From Gavia stellata (Eukaryota > Chordata > Aves > Gaviiformes > Gaviidae), in NCBI RefSeq assembly GCF_030936135.1, contig NC_082613.1:5890001-5954000 (forward strand): a DNA stretch of 64,000 nucleotides, in the 5' to 3' direction. Shown piece after piece: positions 28,367 through 40,997 of this stretch (positions are counted from its first letter, which is position 1; each line of letters opens with the position of its first letter). Made by a program: the position numbers and the translations under genes. Under the pieces are notes generated by a model, which was not told where the DNA came from, did not search any database, and was given only the letters and a program-made list of their open reading frames with translations.

Positions 28367-31300
28367 CTATAGAAACAGAAAAGGAAGAGTTAATACTTAG
28401 ATTTCTGCAAAACTACAGACATTTGTTTAGTATAAGTGAAGTGCATGTATCTCAGAATTGTTCTGTTCCTTGGTAACATGACATTACATACAATGTATAT
28501 TGCAAGCAACTCCCACAAAATAACTCTGGTCTGCACCATCGACTTCGGTGAAGGTAAGCGTACACTGAGGTCACATTTATCTGTATTAAACAGCAGACTC
28601 TACACAGAAGAATGCATCCTCATGTCGGTTAAGCAACCTTACTGTGACTTCTTTTCAGCAGTCCTAGAGAGGGCCCTATGCCTCCACAGGACATACGAGC
28701 TACACAGAAGAATGATAACTTCATTTGGAAGAACACTTTGCTATGAAGACCATGGAAACAAGATCAGGCAACTGGGTATGTGAAAGTCTGAACAGTAAAA
28801 GCTGGTAAGATGTTTTAACTCGTTTTGCTGATAGAAGATTACTGTATTATATTTGAAGGACATTAAAATTCACAACACAACTTCATTTTTAATAGGCATT
28901 TTTGTTGTACCTGATTCAGCTGTGCCTTTTCATTTAATTTCAATTAGAACTGAAAGCTTTCTTTTTGATTTGGTTCTCAGTTTTCTGCTTCATTCCTTCT
29001 TTCTTCTAACCACATTTTCTCATGCCTTTTCTCTTTTTCTCAGGGGAATTAAAAGGAGGCAACGTGGAGAAAACTCTCCAAAAGCCAAATGAAAGTCTGC
29101 TAACAGAAGCTAAACAAAACAAAACTTGCATTTAATTCTTTTTAAATTAATAAACGTTCAAAATTTAAAGGGAAAAAGCTATTAATTCTCCTTTGTAGTT
29201 TATGAGATCTGCTAAAGAGGAGTTTTTGACCTGAAACTATGTAACATGCAAGCACTGTGATTATTTACTTAATTAGGCTTTAAGTATCAAAGCCTGACAA
29301 AGTATCACAACTGATTCCAGTTTTCATGTGAAGCAGGAATTGGTACTAGTGATTCATTATCACCAGACTTCTGCAGTGAATTAAGGCAATTTCTGTGAAA
29401 GTGCTGTCTCAGTAGTTTGTATTAATTATGCCAATTAAAACAGAAAAGAAAATTGACATTCTACATATTCAATCAGAATAAAGCCACCGACAGTATTAGA
29501 AACAGCAAGGTATTTGTGGTTGATATTACTATTCAGACCTGTGTGTGTGTCTTCCATGATAGGTGAAAAAATTCTTATGCTGTACTGAAAACAGGTATAT
29601 ATTGCATCAAAAATCCAAACTCTAGTCAGCAATCCAAACAGGGGTTTGCTGACAATTCGTTAACTACCACTAGACTAGAAATAGCACTGATTCCAACTGA
29701 TTAATATATTTCCAGTTCAGTTTGTGCAAATTGCTTGCAATTACTTTAAGCCTTGTTCACCAATGGTCAATGCCTTATTTTAGAGATGTCCAATTTACTT
29801 TTATGTATAACAAGAATAAACTTATAACCAACTTTATGTTGCTTTTCCTCAAATGGCACTTTTTTGTTGCCCATATATTAGAAGACTACACAATATGAAG
29901 TTGAGTGTGTAGTAATAAGATGTGCACATTTCTAAAATAGAATGTTTTACTTAAGAGGCTTTTGCATAAATCTCTCATTCTACTTTATTTCCAGCAATGG
30001 AAGGACTGAACTGAGCTGACAAGTCAGAACTTAGCTTAAAATCAAAACAAAACAAAATGAGCCAACAAAACAAAACCACCACAAAACTCTGTGGTCTGCT
30101 GCCAATCCAAACTTTTCAGATGTTCATAGTAAAGGCTTCACATTAAAAGTGTAAGGTTGGACCTAACTTCTAACAAGTGTCAGATGGTAAGACAAAACAT
30201 TAAAAATTATTCTTGCTGCTCACACTATCGAGATAATGTTTTCAAACTAGGATATATCAACTGATTGAAATCCAGAGTGAGGTACCCAACAACCAGTCCT
30301 ATTTCACAAGCGCTGGGCTCTCCAAAGAGAAGGAATTGCAGATAGGTCCCACCAGGCAAGCAATATAAAGATCAAAGCATATTGCTTGGATGCCCAGAAA
30401 GTTATTTAAGGAATTAACACTAGGCATCACATAACATTAACAGAAGTTATATGGAAAGTTCCTATTACAGTACAGTCAGACATTTTATACTGTACAGCAA
30501 TCATTTCCAAAAGGGACGATGTCCAATTGAAAAATGACTGAATAACTTAATGGCTATTAAATTATAAAAGATTAGTAGATATGCAAAGCAGCTTAAGTAT
30601 TCTGTCAGCTTACCTTATGTAGTTGTTTTAGACCCTCTTCAGTTTTCATACATGACTGTTCAACATTGTAGTCAATTCTATCTAGAACTGTTCCCTAAAT
30701 AAAATGGAGAGAATGAACACCAAATTGAACCTAAATGAACTTCATAAAGCAATTATTATTATTATGAGCAGCAGAATAATTAAAAACACTCACAGCAAAC
30801 AGCTAATGAACTACGTAAACTATGAACTTTTACAGAAGAACTAGTTGGGACTTCATTAAATGACCTCCTTGCTCAATGCCTAACTGGCAGCTCTGTCACC
30901 ATCTCACATCACATCCCTTAATAATCACCTTAGTTCCAGTTCATGTGCTTTTGGCAGACACATTTAACCTAAACTGAATCTCTAGGAGAAATAACCAACA
31001 GAACTTTGGCATTCTATGGTTTTTTTAGTCTAACACCCATAACCAGTTGAATTTTTATTTATTATCTTCTGGCAGATTTCAAGCAGAGGAAACCCAGGAA
31101 AAGCGAGAAGCACATGAAAACAGGTTGTTACAACAGGAAGTCTGGAAGCCTTAACACTACATGGAATCTCCTATTTCTTACTAACACTGTGATGTCAATG
31201 TACCTGTTCTACTATCATTGCTCCCAGGTCCCTAAATATTTCATTGAGATCGGAGATTGACTGTACAATCTGACGGATTTCTCGTTCCCGCTCTTCCACC

Positions 31301-34300
31301 ATTAAGGTGTTTTGCTCCACCAATGCTAGCTGGTCATCTGTAAAACCCTGTTGAAATAGAAGATTTAGATGTTGAACTAACGTTAACAGCATGAAAACAC
31401 TAGAAATAATTATAAGGATTATAAGATTTCATAACACTTTTGGAATTTCCTTAGTAGACAAGTATCTAAGAAAAAAATTACTGTATTTTAAGAACAGAGT
31501 TTCAGGGTCACTAAAATAACTTGGACAGCTATTTATAGTTTGAGCAGAGAAAATGTAAATCTTGCATCCTGCCCAAACACGCAAACAACTTTTCAAAATA
31601 AGATCTGTCCTAAACCAATGCTTTTATTGGTGTATAAAACCAATACATGCAAGTGTCTAGTAGCTAGGAATATCTTCTGATTGATCAGCATTACAGAAAG
31701 TCCCATAATTCCAATGTGTAAAGACACAGCAGCAATTCTGATTTTTTTTTTTTTTTTAATAAGCTATAGAGACCTTACTGTTTATTTCTCCCAAGGCCAT
31801 TCACAACTGAACACTATCCTTTCTCCATCGCTCTTATTTAGAGATAAGTGAAAAACCTCTTATACCCAAGATTAGCTGAAAAGCTGCCTTGACTTTTTCG
31901 GTAAGTTTTCAGTTAAACATTAAGCATTACAGTTAAGAGTATTCTCCAGGACTATTAGATAGGACACAACAGAACAGATCCCACCATTGCTTAAAAATGC
32001 AGTATCCCCAAACTCCGTAACAAAGTAAAACGAAGAAGTGTGTCTGGTACAGCTCCACAACATAACAACTGTGCAGGAACAAATCATTCCACCATTATTT
32101 GCACCAATTCGTAACACTGAAAATCTTCAGTTACACTTTAAAGTTCACTTTAAAGAGTGCCACCTTCCACCCAAACTCAGAATCACACAGTTTTCTAACA
32201 ATTACTCTTGCATCTGCCCAGAAAGGTAGTATGACAAAGGACAGCACTGTATTTACAGACCTTCTAGTTCCTGTCAGTCATGTAAGGAGAATTCAGTAGT
32301 CAGAGTTCCCTCACACAGCAACACTGAAGCTGATGGCACAATCATCTTAACATTGCAACAGCAACACTAATTAGGAAAATGCATCACAGAAATCTGCAGA
32401 AATAGAATTTCCATGTAGCTTGGTGCTCATGGTATACCATTTTGATATATTCATACTAAAATTAAAGGTATATTAAAAAGTTTCTTTGTATTGAATTTGC
32501 ATAATATCATCTTAACCTACTCTATCGTAAAGTGTATCATCCTCCCCATCGTCCATCAGTGGGACTGAGGTGTCAAAGAAGTGTTTGGATCTTTCTTCCC
32601 TATTCTTCATGCCTGTAAAAGACAAACTATGGTTATGCATAATATTTATGTACACTAAAATCAGAGTAAGAGTAAGCTCTGAAGCACCAGCTAGAAAAGT
32701 ACAAGAAAAAGTCTGGCTAATAAATGACAAATCGAAGCATCTGAATTTTAACTGTCACACAGGCTTACTGTTTAACAAAGCATAACAAATTCAACCAGAC
32801 TTGCAAGACTCCAATTAAATCAGCGATTTTAAGCCATTATGTTCCATGAAGTTAAAAAATTAGGTAAGTTAAGAGCCTTAAAGTGTGATCACTCTAGGCT
32901 ATTTTCTAACAAATTTTCTTGGGAACATCCCTTGTCTGAATTGTGATCTTAAGTTCCGCCTGTGCCATTTATACCATGGGAAGAAGAAGTATTGTATCAG
33001 TATTAAATTTGAAGATCAAATTTCTCTGGGTTTCTTTGAAGATTAAAATGATCTTACCTGCTGAAAATAGAATTGCACACGATTTTAGAGTTTTAAGCAC
33101 TTCCAATCTGTTTACAGATGCAGAATTTTAATTTATCACAGACTACCTTTTAAAATTTTATCTATCACAGACTACCAATCAACAGCAGGTATCATGTCTG
33201 AAGACCAGTGGCTGCTTCACCAGTGTAACAGAAGCAGCTTTGCAGACCACAATTTGAGAAGCAATGACACATTAAAAATGTGGATGGATGAAATACACTG
33301 GTTTTGTCAATATATTTAACCATGAAATTTCTCCTTTAGCAACACAAAAGAGAAGTAGAATAAAGCAGTTTGAACATGGGCTGTGAACCAGAAACTCCCA
33401 AATTCTAACCTCCACTCTAATATATTCCTGGTAGTCCTGTCTGCATCACTTAACCCTTCTGTGCTTCAGTTTTCCCAACCAAGAAAATAAGCACACCTTA
33501 ATTAGTGGTTTCCACAGAAGGTGCCCATGTATTACTGTATCTCTTATGCTTACGTTTGAGATAGTCAGACTGTGCATGCCTAAAGTTGGTGGATAGGTCC
33601 TGAAGGGACTGTGCTAAGGAAGACACTACATTCCTGAGAACACGTGCTTCTTGTTCTGTACAGCTACGTGACCTGCTCTGCAAGACCTGGACTGCTCTCT
33701 GACATCTGTGAAATAACTGAGAACACAATTCCATTAGTAAAAAACATACAGCAACACATGCTTTAAATATCACGTTGCAAAAGTTCCAAATGGAAGACTA
33801 ATATTTTGATTTCTAGATTTTAAAAATTAATTTCTTATTGCTCAGTGCAATGTTTAAAAGGTATGGAAACATAGAACATAGATGAACAAACAATGCTAAC
33901 AGGGTAGCAGAGTAACACAACTACTTCTGACCAAAGATGTTTGCTTCATTATAACTGCTTGGATCGGAAGCCTTAGAATATCTATCTATCTTCGTATTTC
34001 TCCGAGATATCTGTAAATGTGATTTGACTAAGGCTCCCAATCCCATTCCAAGTAGAAAAGCAAACAGGTAAGTGAAAGAACAGGGAGGTTAAGCGACTTG
34101 TTGAGAAGTTCACTGAGACAGTGAGTACAGTACCAAGCACAGAGCCCAGGAATTCTGACTCACTCTAATACCGATTACAAAATAAATGCTTTACTCAAAG
34201 GAAACCACTGCCTCATCATGATGCATTACAGATATGTCAAACTATAGGTTCAGAATTGAAAGCAGTCTGTACCTGTGTGATCTCTTGGGTTGTTATTTCT

Positions 34301-37300
34301 ATTGCCCGTTCTTCTTCACTGCTGTCATCCAGGGTTGGTCTGTTTAGATGTTTATCATGAAGACTGGCTAATTCTTTCATCTTCTGTTTAACCCTGGCTA
34401 TATCATACTGAATCTAAAACAGAAAACCCAACAATGAAGAAAGGGAAGAGACTAAAGTTTCAGAGGAAAAGGTTCTGACAAATGCTAGACAAAAATCATT
34501 GAAAGCAGACCAAAGATCATTAAAAAAACCACATAAAAAGCTGACTAAGAATTAACTGAATACTCATATACTTTGAGTTTGCTACTTTTTAAACCTACCC
34601 TTGTTAATCTTAGGCAAGACTGCTGTTTTCAAATATGCTTCATTAAGTTAGAATAATATTTTTATCATTATATAATTAGTATCATAGTCAGAACGCTTAG
34701 CCAACTTCCAAAAATATAAATGAAAAGTCAGGTCACACCTTCAACTCTGTCCGACATTGAATAGCCTGAACTTAAAAGTAGAAGTTAAATGACGTGCTTT
34801 CAAACAAGTCAGTAAAAATAAATCTGTAAGGATGATTACTATCACAGTAAAAAGGAGACTGATCACCTTTCTACACAATGGGTTCCGCACGCACAACCTG
34901 ATGAACCAACATGTGTTCTGAGAGCGCATTTTAAAAGGATTTTCTGAAAGTCAAGAATAGCTTCACATTCCAAATACTGGAAAAGGTTTTTAATTAGATG
35001 CCCCCAGAATCATTCCCTCGCATTTGTCCAAACATTTCCATAACTTGCAAGGCATCAGTATTGCATAGTCAGAAAAAATTCTCGTGCTAGAAGACACTAA
35101 CACTTTGTTTTCAAATAGTAAACTGCTAATCTCCACCATTTTAGGGTCTATTTAATTGGACCCCTCAACAGGTTCAAAAAAATGTCGACTGGAAGTGCTA
35201 ATTTTTTTGTACCCTTCCTTCTAAGTTTCAAACTGAGAACAACTTTGCTTTGCCAAGAGCTTTAGGACCTTCCTGCAGTCTCAAGTCTAAATGCTCAGCT
35301 ATAGCATGTCTACTCTAATGGTCCCAGTGTACTGTTAATACTGGGCTCCCACTGATGATGCAAACCCAGTCTTCTGGAATTTCTGGCCCTAGATAATCTC
35401 TCTTTCTTTCAATTGCAACATATCCATCAAGATAGTAAGTCACAGCGTGCCTGATATTTTCCTCTAAACAAGGGTGTCAATTTAGAAAACACACTTAATC
35501 TTTCTTCTACTGCTACTTCTATCATAAAACTTATAGCATAGAGAATGTAACTGACAACACTAATAAATCCCTATATGAGAGATCAAACTCTGTGTTGGAT
35601 TTGCCACACAACTTACTTCATCTGCTCCATCGACCCACTTGGGAGGTAAGCGTTTTGTTACTCCAATTGCTGCTTCAGGATCTAAACTTATTCCCGATAC
35701 TAGTGCCATACGATCATCAGCAAGCTACAGAAGGTAAGAAAAAACAGCAAATTAATTTTACTCAAATTGGATCCAAGTCCTTGAGCATTTGGAAAAAGTA
35801 CATGTATGCCTTCCTATAAAAATTACCCTCAAAAATGTGTTTGCGCATGATGCAGATTATGATCAAGCTCCACATCTCCTGGTTTGTCCCTATATGCTAA
35901 TGACCTACATCCTCCCACTTCCTTCAGGATCTGGAAGATGAAAGTTACTCTTAGAATAAATTCTTATCAGATTTTCAAGGAGAAAATATGGTATTGCAGT
36001 GAGAATTCAAGTAATTCTCATGTTGGTACATTTTGTATTGGACAATGATTCACAGCCCAGGGATCCCTAACCAATGGTATAGCATGGCTTATATTGGGCC
36101 AGGCAAGTCTGAAAATTCTCATTTGGGAAAACCTCCAAATAAAAATGTTTATTGTATCTCCAAGAAATAAAAATAGTATCCCATGACTGTTCTCAAACAA
36201 CGTTGTATTTAGCCACTCACCTACTAGGCAGCTGAAGAACAAACACTCTTGCAAACTGGCATGCAACTAAAATTAAGTTATTTATTTAACAGAAATTAAA
36301 AGGTACTAAACAAAGATAGCCAAGGCAGTGACCAATCCACACTTCCCTATATCACAAAGATACACGCTTGCTGCTTCAGCTATATGGTCTGAGGCAAAAA
36401 AACTTGCAGGAAAATGGGTGGAGTAAGTCTCTAGAAAATTGCAGAGATTGTCAGAGAGTAAATAAGACAACGTGCCAGCCAGCTTATACACAGCTTTCCA
36501 CAGATCCACAGGAGGGCTGGAGATAGGGAAGGAGTAAAACAAACCCTTTATCACAATTAATAGTCATAATTTGAATAACCCAGGTGGAACAAATCAGGGG
36601 TTATATTACCGGAGACTGATGCACACTGATGTACAGCAGCACAGACATAGCTGCAGAAGGGTGTGATATACTTTGAGACTATTTTTGGGAATAGAATCCA
36701 ATTTGTAGGGTTGAAATATTAAAAGGTTTTAAGAAAAAGCCAAATAACTAATTGAAAGTATTTTTCAGAGTCACAAAATGCAAGTGATAAATCTATCAGA
36801 AACTTATTTTTCAAATAATACTTTTGGATGCAGGTTGAATAATTTCAACCTCAAGAAAGCTTAAAATGGCAACTATGAAGGAATAAGAACATAATGTGCA
36901 GGGTGTTTATTTTTTAAGAGCTCAGTTTAGCAGAAAATAAAAGCCACAGTTTGATCTTGAATATACAGGTACAGACTTATTTACCTGCTTTGATATCACT
37001 ACCAGTAAAGTGTGCTGTTCACCCTCAATAAGAATTCTTTTGTTAAGAACAATATTAGTGCTACAATCAGACCAGAACATTTTTCTTGGGAGGGTTTAGA
37101 AACTTATGTAAATAGACTCAGTGCTGTAGTGTAGGTACAAAGAAACCTATTTCTACAGTGGCACAGTGTTGGATGAGGTTGTCAGGAGAAAGTATGGTAT
37201 CTTTGTTCTTGGATTGTTTCAAGACTTGGTTAAACAAAGTCATGGATGACCCTATATGGATTACCAATAGTCCTGTTTTGAGCAGCAGCTTGAACTAGAA

Positions 37301-40300
37301 GATCTCCAGAAGTTCCTTCCAACAAGCATGCCTACGATTCTCCAATTTAAGGCTGAGTATGATACACACCTAACAGTGTGCAGGGCCACACAGCAACACT
37401 TCGCACTGGGGCCATAGATGCTTCCAGTCATCTTCCTCCTCTGAGAGGAAGGCAGGATAACGGACGGAATTGGAAGACAGATATAGATCTTGTTGCCAGT
37501 TGAACCAGCTTTGTAATTTCAGAGATAAAATAATCTTCCTTTACTGGAGACAGATGGAGGTGGTATCATCAATGATACCACTTGAAACATACCTAATTAC
37601 TTCACTATTTGTTCTCAGGGAAAGATTTCATATGAAAACCTCACTTCCTAGTCTCTCCCAGATTTCTGGTTTTCCTTTATCAGTCAGGCCTGGAAAGCTT
37701 TGTGGTTCCTCACCCCCTCCCCTTTTAAAAAACAATCCCTCTTCCTTCCTAGGCAATTCTTTCCTGAAAGCCTGTTTTTTATCCCTGACCTTATTTCCTG
37801 ACCAGCAAAGTTTGTACAATTTATGCATAGCATAAAAAATACTAATAGCTTCATTGTACAAAGTCACTATATCCCATATGTACACAGTAAGTCAGACCAG
37901 TTTATACATGTATCTATTCACAATGCAACATTATATCACAAAATGCTTGTCTTCTCTCTGCAGCCTTGTCATTCTACTGTACATGGAGACACCTCATGCT
38001 ATATAATGAAATTTAATAAACTAGCAGAACAAAGGGAAAATTTTAGCTCAATGATGTATGCTTGATGCACCATGGCAGAGTAAAATGTGAAAAACAATAC
38101 CTCATCCAGCTCCTGAAGTGATTTGTAGATCCCATCAGCCCCATCCAGTTAGAGACAGCAAAAGATAAAAGGGAAAAAAGACATAGGACAGATATAGGGT
38201 ATGGTCAGTTGAGAAAATACTAGTTTATTTTTTTAAGCATGATGGTTTACCAAGAACAAAACAATCTGGCTTTTAAAACACAACTATTCAATAAATACAT
38301 CGTGATATTGTACTTTTTAACTCAGCATTTTGCTTGATGCACAAACTTTTTACAAAAATATTTCAGTTGCTTGGTAAACAGAAAGAACATAAGAGATCAA
38401 GTTAAGAGCTTGATTTGATTTCCAAGATAACTGCACAGTGAAGTCTCTAGTTACTAAAATTTCAGTTAGAAAAACTGCAATATAACATATTGAAATGTGA
38501 CAGCAAGGGCAATTTGATCGCAGAATTCAACATCCACTGGTGAGTTAGAAGGTCTGCTTATGATTCGAGGATGCACACACAAGCTTTTGTAAGACATTTA
38601 TTGACAAGCACTCAAGTTATCACAGGATAAAACAGACAGCAAAAGACAAAAAGCAAAGCAAATGTAGTATATGCTCACTTATGTACACACTTCAATTACG
38701 CTCTAGTTTTAGATAACATTAATCCTACATGCATCTGAAAAAATACAAAAGGCTAGTATCTGCACCTTCTTTATTCATCAGCCTTTGTACTGTAGAAGGT
38801 GTGTGTGAGCAACAGGATATTTCACTGAAAGATTAATAAAGCAAGCATATCAGATCTAAAACAAGGACAAAATACTTGTGGTTTAACAAATCAGCAGGCT
38901 TCAACTAATCATCTCTTTTATCCTATACCAAGCTTTTGAAATAGCACTATACTGTTAAGAATGTTACTTTGATTATCTGAGTTTAAGGAGTGGTTGAGTG
39001 TCCATGTGAGAATACATCTTCCAGGGCAGAATGCAATTTTCTTCCACAGAGAGCTCTCATAGTAAAGGACTTCTTCAGGAGAAGCCTGGAGAGTGGACTA
39101 AGGTTAGCCAAAGTATTATGAGCTAGAATTTGCAACAGTGGCCTGCTGGCATGCAGCAGCTCTGCTCTAGGGATACCACCCAAAAGAAAAGGTAACTAGC
39201 TGCAACTCTGACTGTGGTAGGTACCTTAAAAACATGAAAGGCGAATAGCTCACACTACCATCTGTACACTTCTTGCTAAAATAGTACACTTCCAGTAAGT
39301 AACTATGGAACTCTCAGCTGTCCACCAGGATCAAGACTGAGCCATTGACTAACTTCATCCACTGCACAAAAGCAACAATTTACAATCGCTGTTAGTTTTG
39401 ACTGCATTTGAATGAGCATCCTAGAAAATAGCTTCAATTAATGTTAACAAACACTGTAAATAAAGTTCTTATGCAAGTGCCAACTGTTACTGCACTGACT
39501 GTTGAGTAAAAGTGTAGTTTCACTGCTCAGTAGCCTGTATGCGAGTTTAAACTATCACTAACTTTTCTAGGTGATGTTTTAAGTAAAACAAGAATCTAAA
39601 AAGTAATATTGATATTGGCAAAAAAAACATGTTAACATGAGCTAAATGCAGTACCAAATTAAACAGGTATAATACACATTACTATTGACATTTCCTGTTC
39701 TGCAAATGCAATTTAATACACAGCTTGTTAGACGCAGGTGTAATAAAGTTACCAATGAACAAAGACCATTCAACAGCAACTCATCAGTTGAAATAAAATT
39801 TGCAGCATGAAGTACTGCTTTTCCTAACAAAAATGCATTAATGCAAAGCAATTTAGAATGATGAGACTGTCAGTAGATATTTACTGGTGCCTGTGGTAAA
39901 AATTATAAATTTGAACAGAAAGCATAAAATCCTCAGTGGAGCTGAACAGCCAAGCAGTCCAGCCCAGTCTGACTAGCGCAAAACTTAGAAAAAGCTGCAT
40001 AAACTGCCTCTGAACAAATGACTTTTTGAAGTTTCTGAAATGAGTACTTACACTAGAACCTACTGACTCCCCTCTCTCACAGATGACTTTCAGTATTATT
40101 TATATTTGGGAGGAAAAAATAAAAAGGGCAATGGACATCAGAGCACATTATGGGAAAATTAAAGCAATGGGAATAATCTAGACTAGTGTATTTAACAGTG
40201 CCCACACTGAAGTGAATAGAAGAGTTCTGCTCTATGAAGTAACTTGGATATTTTTGTTTGGGGAAAGGAGGCAACAAAAAGCACAATGGACAAAAACCTC

Positions 40301-40760
40301 ACGTCAATGCTAACATGAAGTTATTAGAACAGGAACTGTATTTATTATTCACGAAGTGAATAGAGACGTGATCAGCACAATGACAGATCTCTTCTATTCA
40401 TTTTACGTGAAGTAGTAGGAAAAAGGGATCAACAAGGTGGGGAGGGAGAGGGGGAAGTACAGAGGACGGTGGGGTTTTGAAGAGAGGGCCCAGAGAAAGG
40501 GAGCCAGGGAGAGCCGGGGCGGGTGAGGGGGGTCGGGGAAGGCAGGAGGGCCGGACGGGAGGAGCGGGGCACACAGCACGGCTGCCTGGCAGCAAGGTAC
40601 AGTAGGATGAAGGGAGGAGACTCACCGCAGCAGCCATGCTACGTGAACTCAGAGGGCTGGAGGAGCCGTAACTACTCACTTGCTCGGCCAGCAGCTGCCG
40701 GCTCTGCACCGCGTTGTTCCGCAACAACAAGAACGCGTCCGTTAGACGCCGGGTGGCCAT
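28262..40760 (-). CDS. STX16: STX16, syntaxin-16 (whole spliced gene, 9 coding exons)
   Basis: This is a Qa-SNARE of the trans-Golgi network and endosomes. The family protein pairs with STX6, VTI1A and VAMP4 for endosome-to-TGN traffic and is regulated by VPS45 through its N-terminal peptide. Nine exons join by GT-AG sites into an open frame of 326 residues in the longest form (human 325). The N-terminal peptide [16 protein letters not shown] is followed by a three-helix regulatory domain (about residues 70-200). The SNARE motif spans about 231-293, with the zero-layer glutamine at Gln265 in IVEQG. A single hydrophobic tail anchor (about 303-323) ends in GVKSH. The ATG at 40760 matches the conserved start. 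Two donors in exon 1 and a 12-nt microexon predict 326-, 322-, 308- and 304-residue forms, mirroring the human isoforms as I recall them. The gene is intact. The CpG island at its 5' end suggests broad expression. Confidence 0.98.
30614..30694 (-). CDS. STX16: STX16 coding exon 8 (SNARE motif, second half)
   Basis: It encodes 27 codons (residues 266-292), [14 protein letters not shown] through GLKQLHK, the membrane-proximal half of the SNARE helix. The acceptor is TTTTATTTAG and the donor is GTAAGC. Phase 0. Confidence 0.98.
31204..31347 (-). CDS. STX16: STX16 coding exon 7 (SNARE motif)
   Basis: It encodes 48 codons (residues 218-265), [20 protein letters not shown] through [12 protein letters not shown]. 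It contains most of the SNARE helix and ends exactly at the predicted zero-layer glutamine Gln265. The acceptor is TTTCAACAG and the donor is GTACAT. Phase 0. Confidence 0.98.
32521..32612 (-). CDS. STX16: STX16 coding exon 6
   Basis: It has 92 nt, completes Arg187 and encodes residues 188-217, [17 protein letters not shown] then an acidic DDGEDD segment and LYDR. This is the linker before the SNARE motif. The acceptor is TTTTACAG and the donor is GTAGGT. Confidence 0.97.
33376..33482 (+). repeat. MIR-like SINE remnant
   Basis: GGCTGTGAACCAGAAACTCC, then CACTTAACCCTTCTGTGCTT and CAGTTTTCCC match the MIR body and core in order. It lies in STX16 intron 5 on the strand opposite to the gene. Confidence 0.65.
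33554..33716 (-). CDS. STX16: STX16 coding exon 5
   Basis: It has 163 nt and encodes residues 133-186 plus the first base of Arg187, [19 protein letters not shown] through DYLK. It completes the third regulatory helix. The acceptor is GTTCTCAG and the donor is GTAAGC. MIR-like remnants in opposite orientation lie on either side of this exon. Confidence 0.97.
34075..34168 (-). repeat. MIR-like SINE remnant
   Basis: The plus strand reads CAGGGAGGTTAAGCGACTTG and later GAGCCCAGGAATTCTGACTC, the reverse complement of the MIR core and body. It lies in STX16 intron 4, opposite in orientation to the copy at 33376-33482. Confidence 0.65.
34273..34413 (-). CDS. STX16: STX16 coding exon 4
   Basis: It encodes 47 codons (residues 86-132), [19 protein letters not shown] through TTQEITQ, in the regulatory helical domain. 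The acceptor is GTTTTAG and the donor is GTACAG. Phase 0. Confidence 0.97.
35617..35724 (-). CDS. STX16: STX16 coding exon 3
   Basis: It encodes 36 codons (residues 50-85), [17 protein letters not shown] through KWVDGADE, phase 0 at both ends. The acceptor is CTTCTGTAG and the donor is GTAAGT. Intron 2, between this and the microexon, contains the CR1 remnant at 37155-37342. Confidence 0.97.
37155..37342 (+). repeat. CR1 LINE 3'-end remnant
   Basis: The sequence follows the CR1 3' region: GAGGTTGT near 37173, TTGAGCAGCAGCTTGAACTA near 37280, then GAAGATCTCCAGAAGTTCC and TTCCAAC. It is diverged and truncated at the 5' end, as most CR1 copies are. It lies in STX16 intron 2, antisense to the gene. 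It is one basis for calling the genome avian or sauropsid. Confidence 0.75.
38101..38112 (-). CDS. STX16: STX16 coding exon 2, 12-nt microexon (ELDE)
   Basis: The four codons encode ELDE, flanked by CTTCAG upstream and GTATTG downstream. The pyrimidine tract and a CTAAC branch-point match lie unusually far upstream (branch near 38150, about 38 nt from the acceptor), with no AG between branch and acceptor. Both ends are phase 0, so skipping keeps frame. Human isoforms with or without these four residues are known to me from protein annotation. Confidence 0.88.
40626..40760 (-). CDS. STX16: STX16 coding exon 1, long form
   Basis: It encodes residues 1-45, with the N-terminal VPS45-binding-type peptide and a Ser-rich segment ending SMAAA, then the donor GTGAGT at 40625. 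An internal in-frame donor at 40679 (GAGCAA then GTGAGT) allows a short exon 40680-40760 of 27 codons ending LLAEQ. Human STX16 shows the same alternative in its isoforms. Exon 1 sits in the CpG island. Confidence 0.95.
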
Positions 40761-40988
40761 GGCCTATCGCCCCGGGGCCCCTCGCCCCGCGGCCGCTCGG
40801 CGCCTCGCTGCCGGGCCCTCGGCCCTGGCTCAGCCCGGGGCCCGCGGGCAGAGACGGCGGCCGCCCCCGGCGACGCCCGCTGGCCGCTCACAGGGCCCGG
40901 GCGGAGGCCCCCAGCGCCGGCCCCCCCCGGCCGCCGGCCCCATCCATCCCCCCCCGGATCCGACCGCAGCCCCAGCAACGGCCCGGCT

Positions 40989-40997
40989 CACTTCCGC
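40989..40997 (-). promoter_or_regulatory. STX16: ETS/GABPA-like site upstream of STX16
   Basis: GCGGAAGTG on the minus strand matches the ETS-family core and lies about 230 bp upstream of the STX16 start codon in the CpG island. Such sites are common at housekeeping promoters. Motif only. Confidence 0.45.

Noticed and set aside
28436-28783. 115-codon plus-strand frame just upstream of STX16 exon 9
   Set aside because: It lies in STX16 intron 8, antisense, with no recognisable product and ordinary length for a chance frame.
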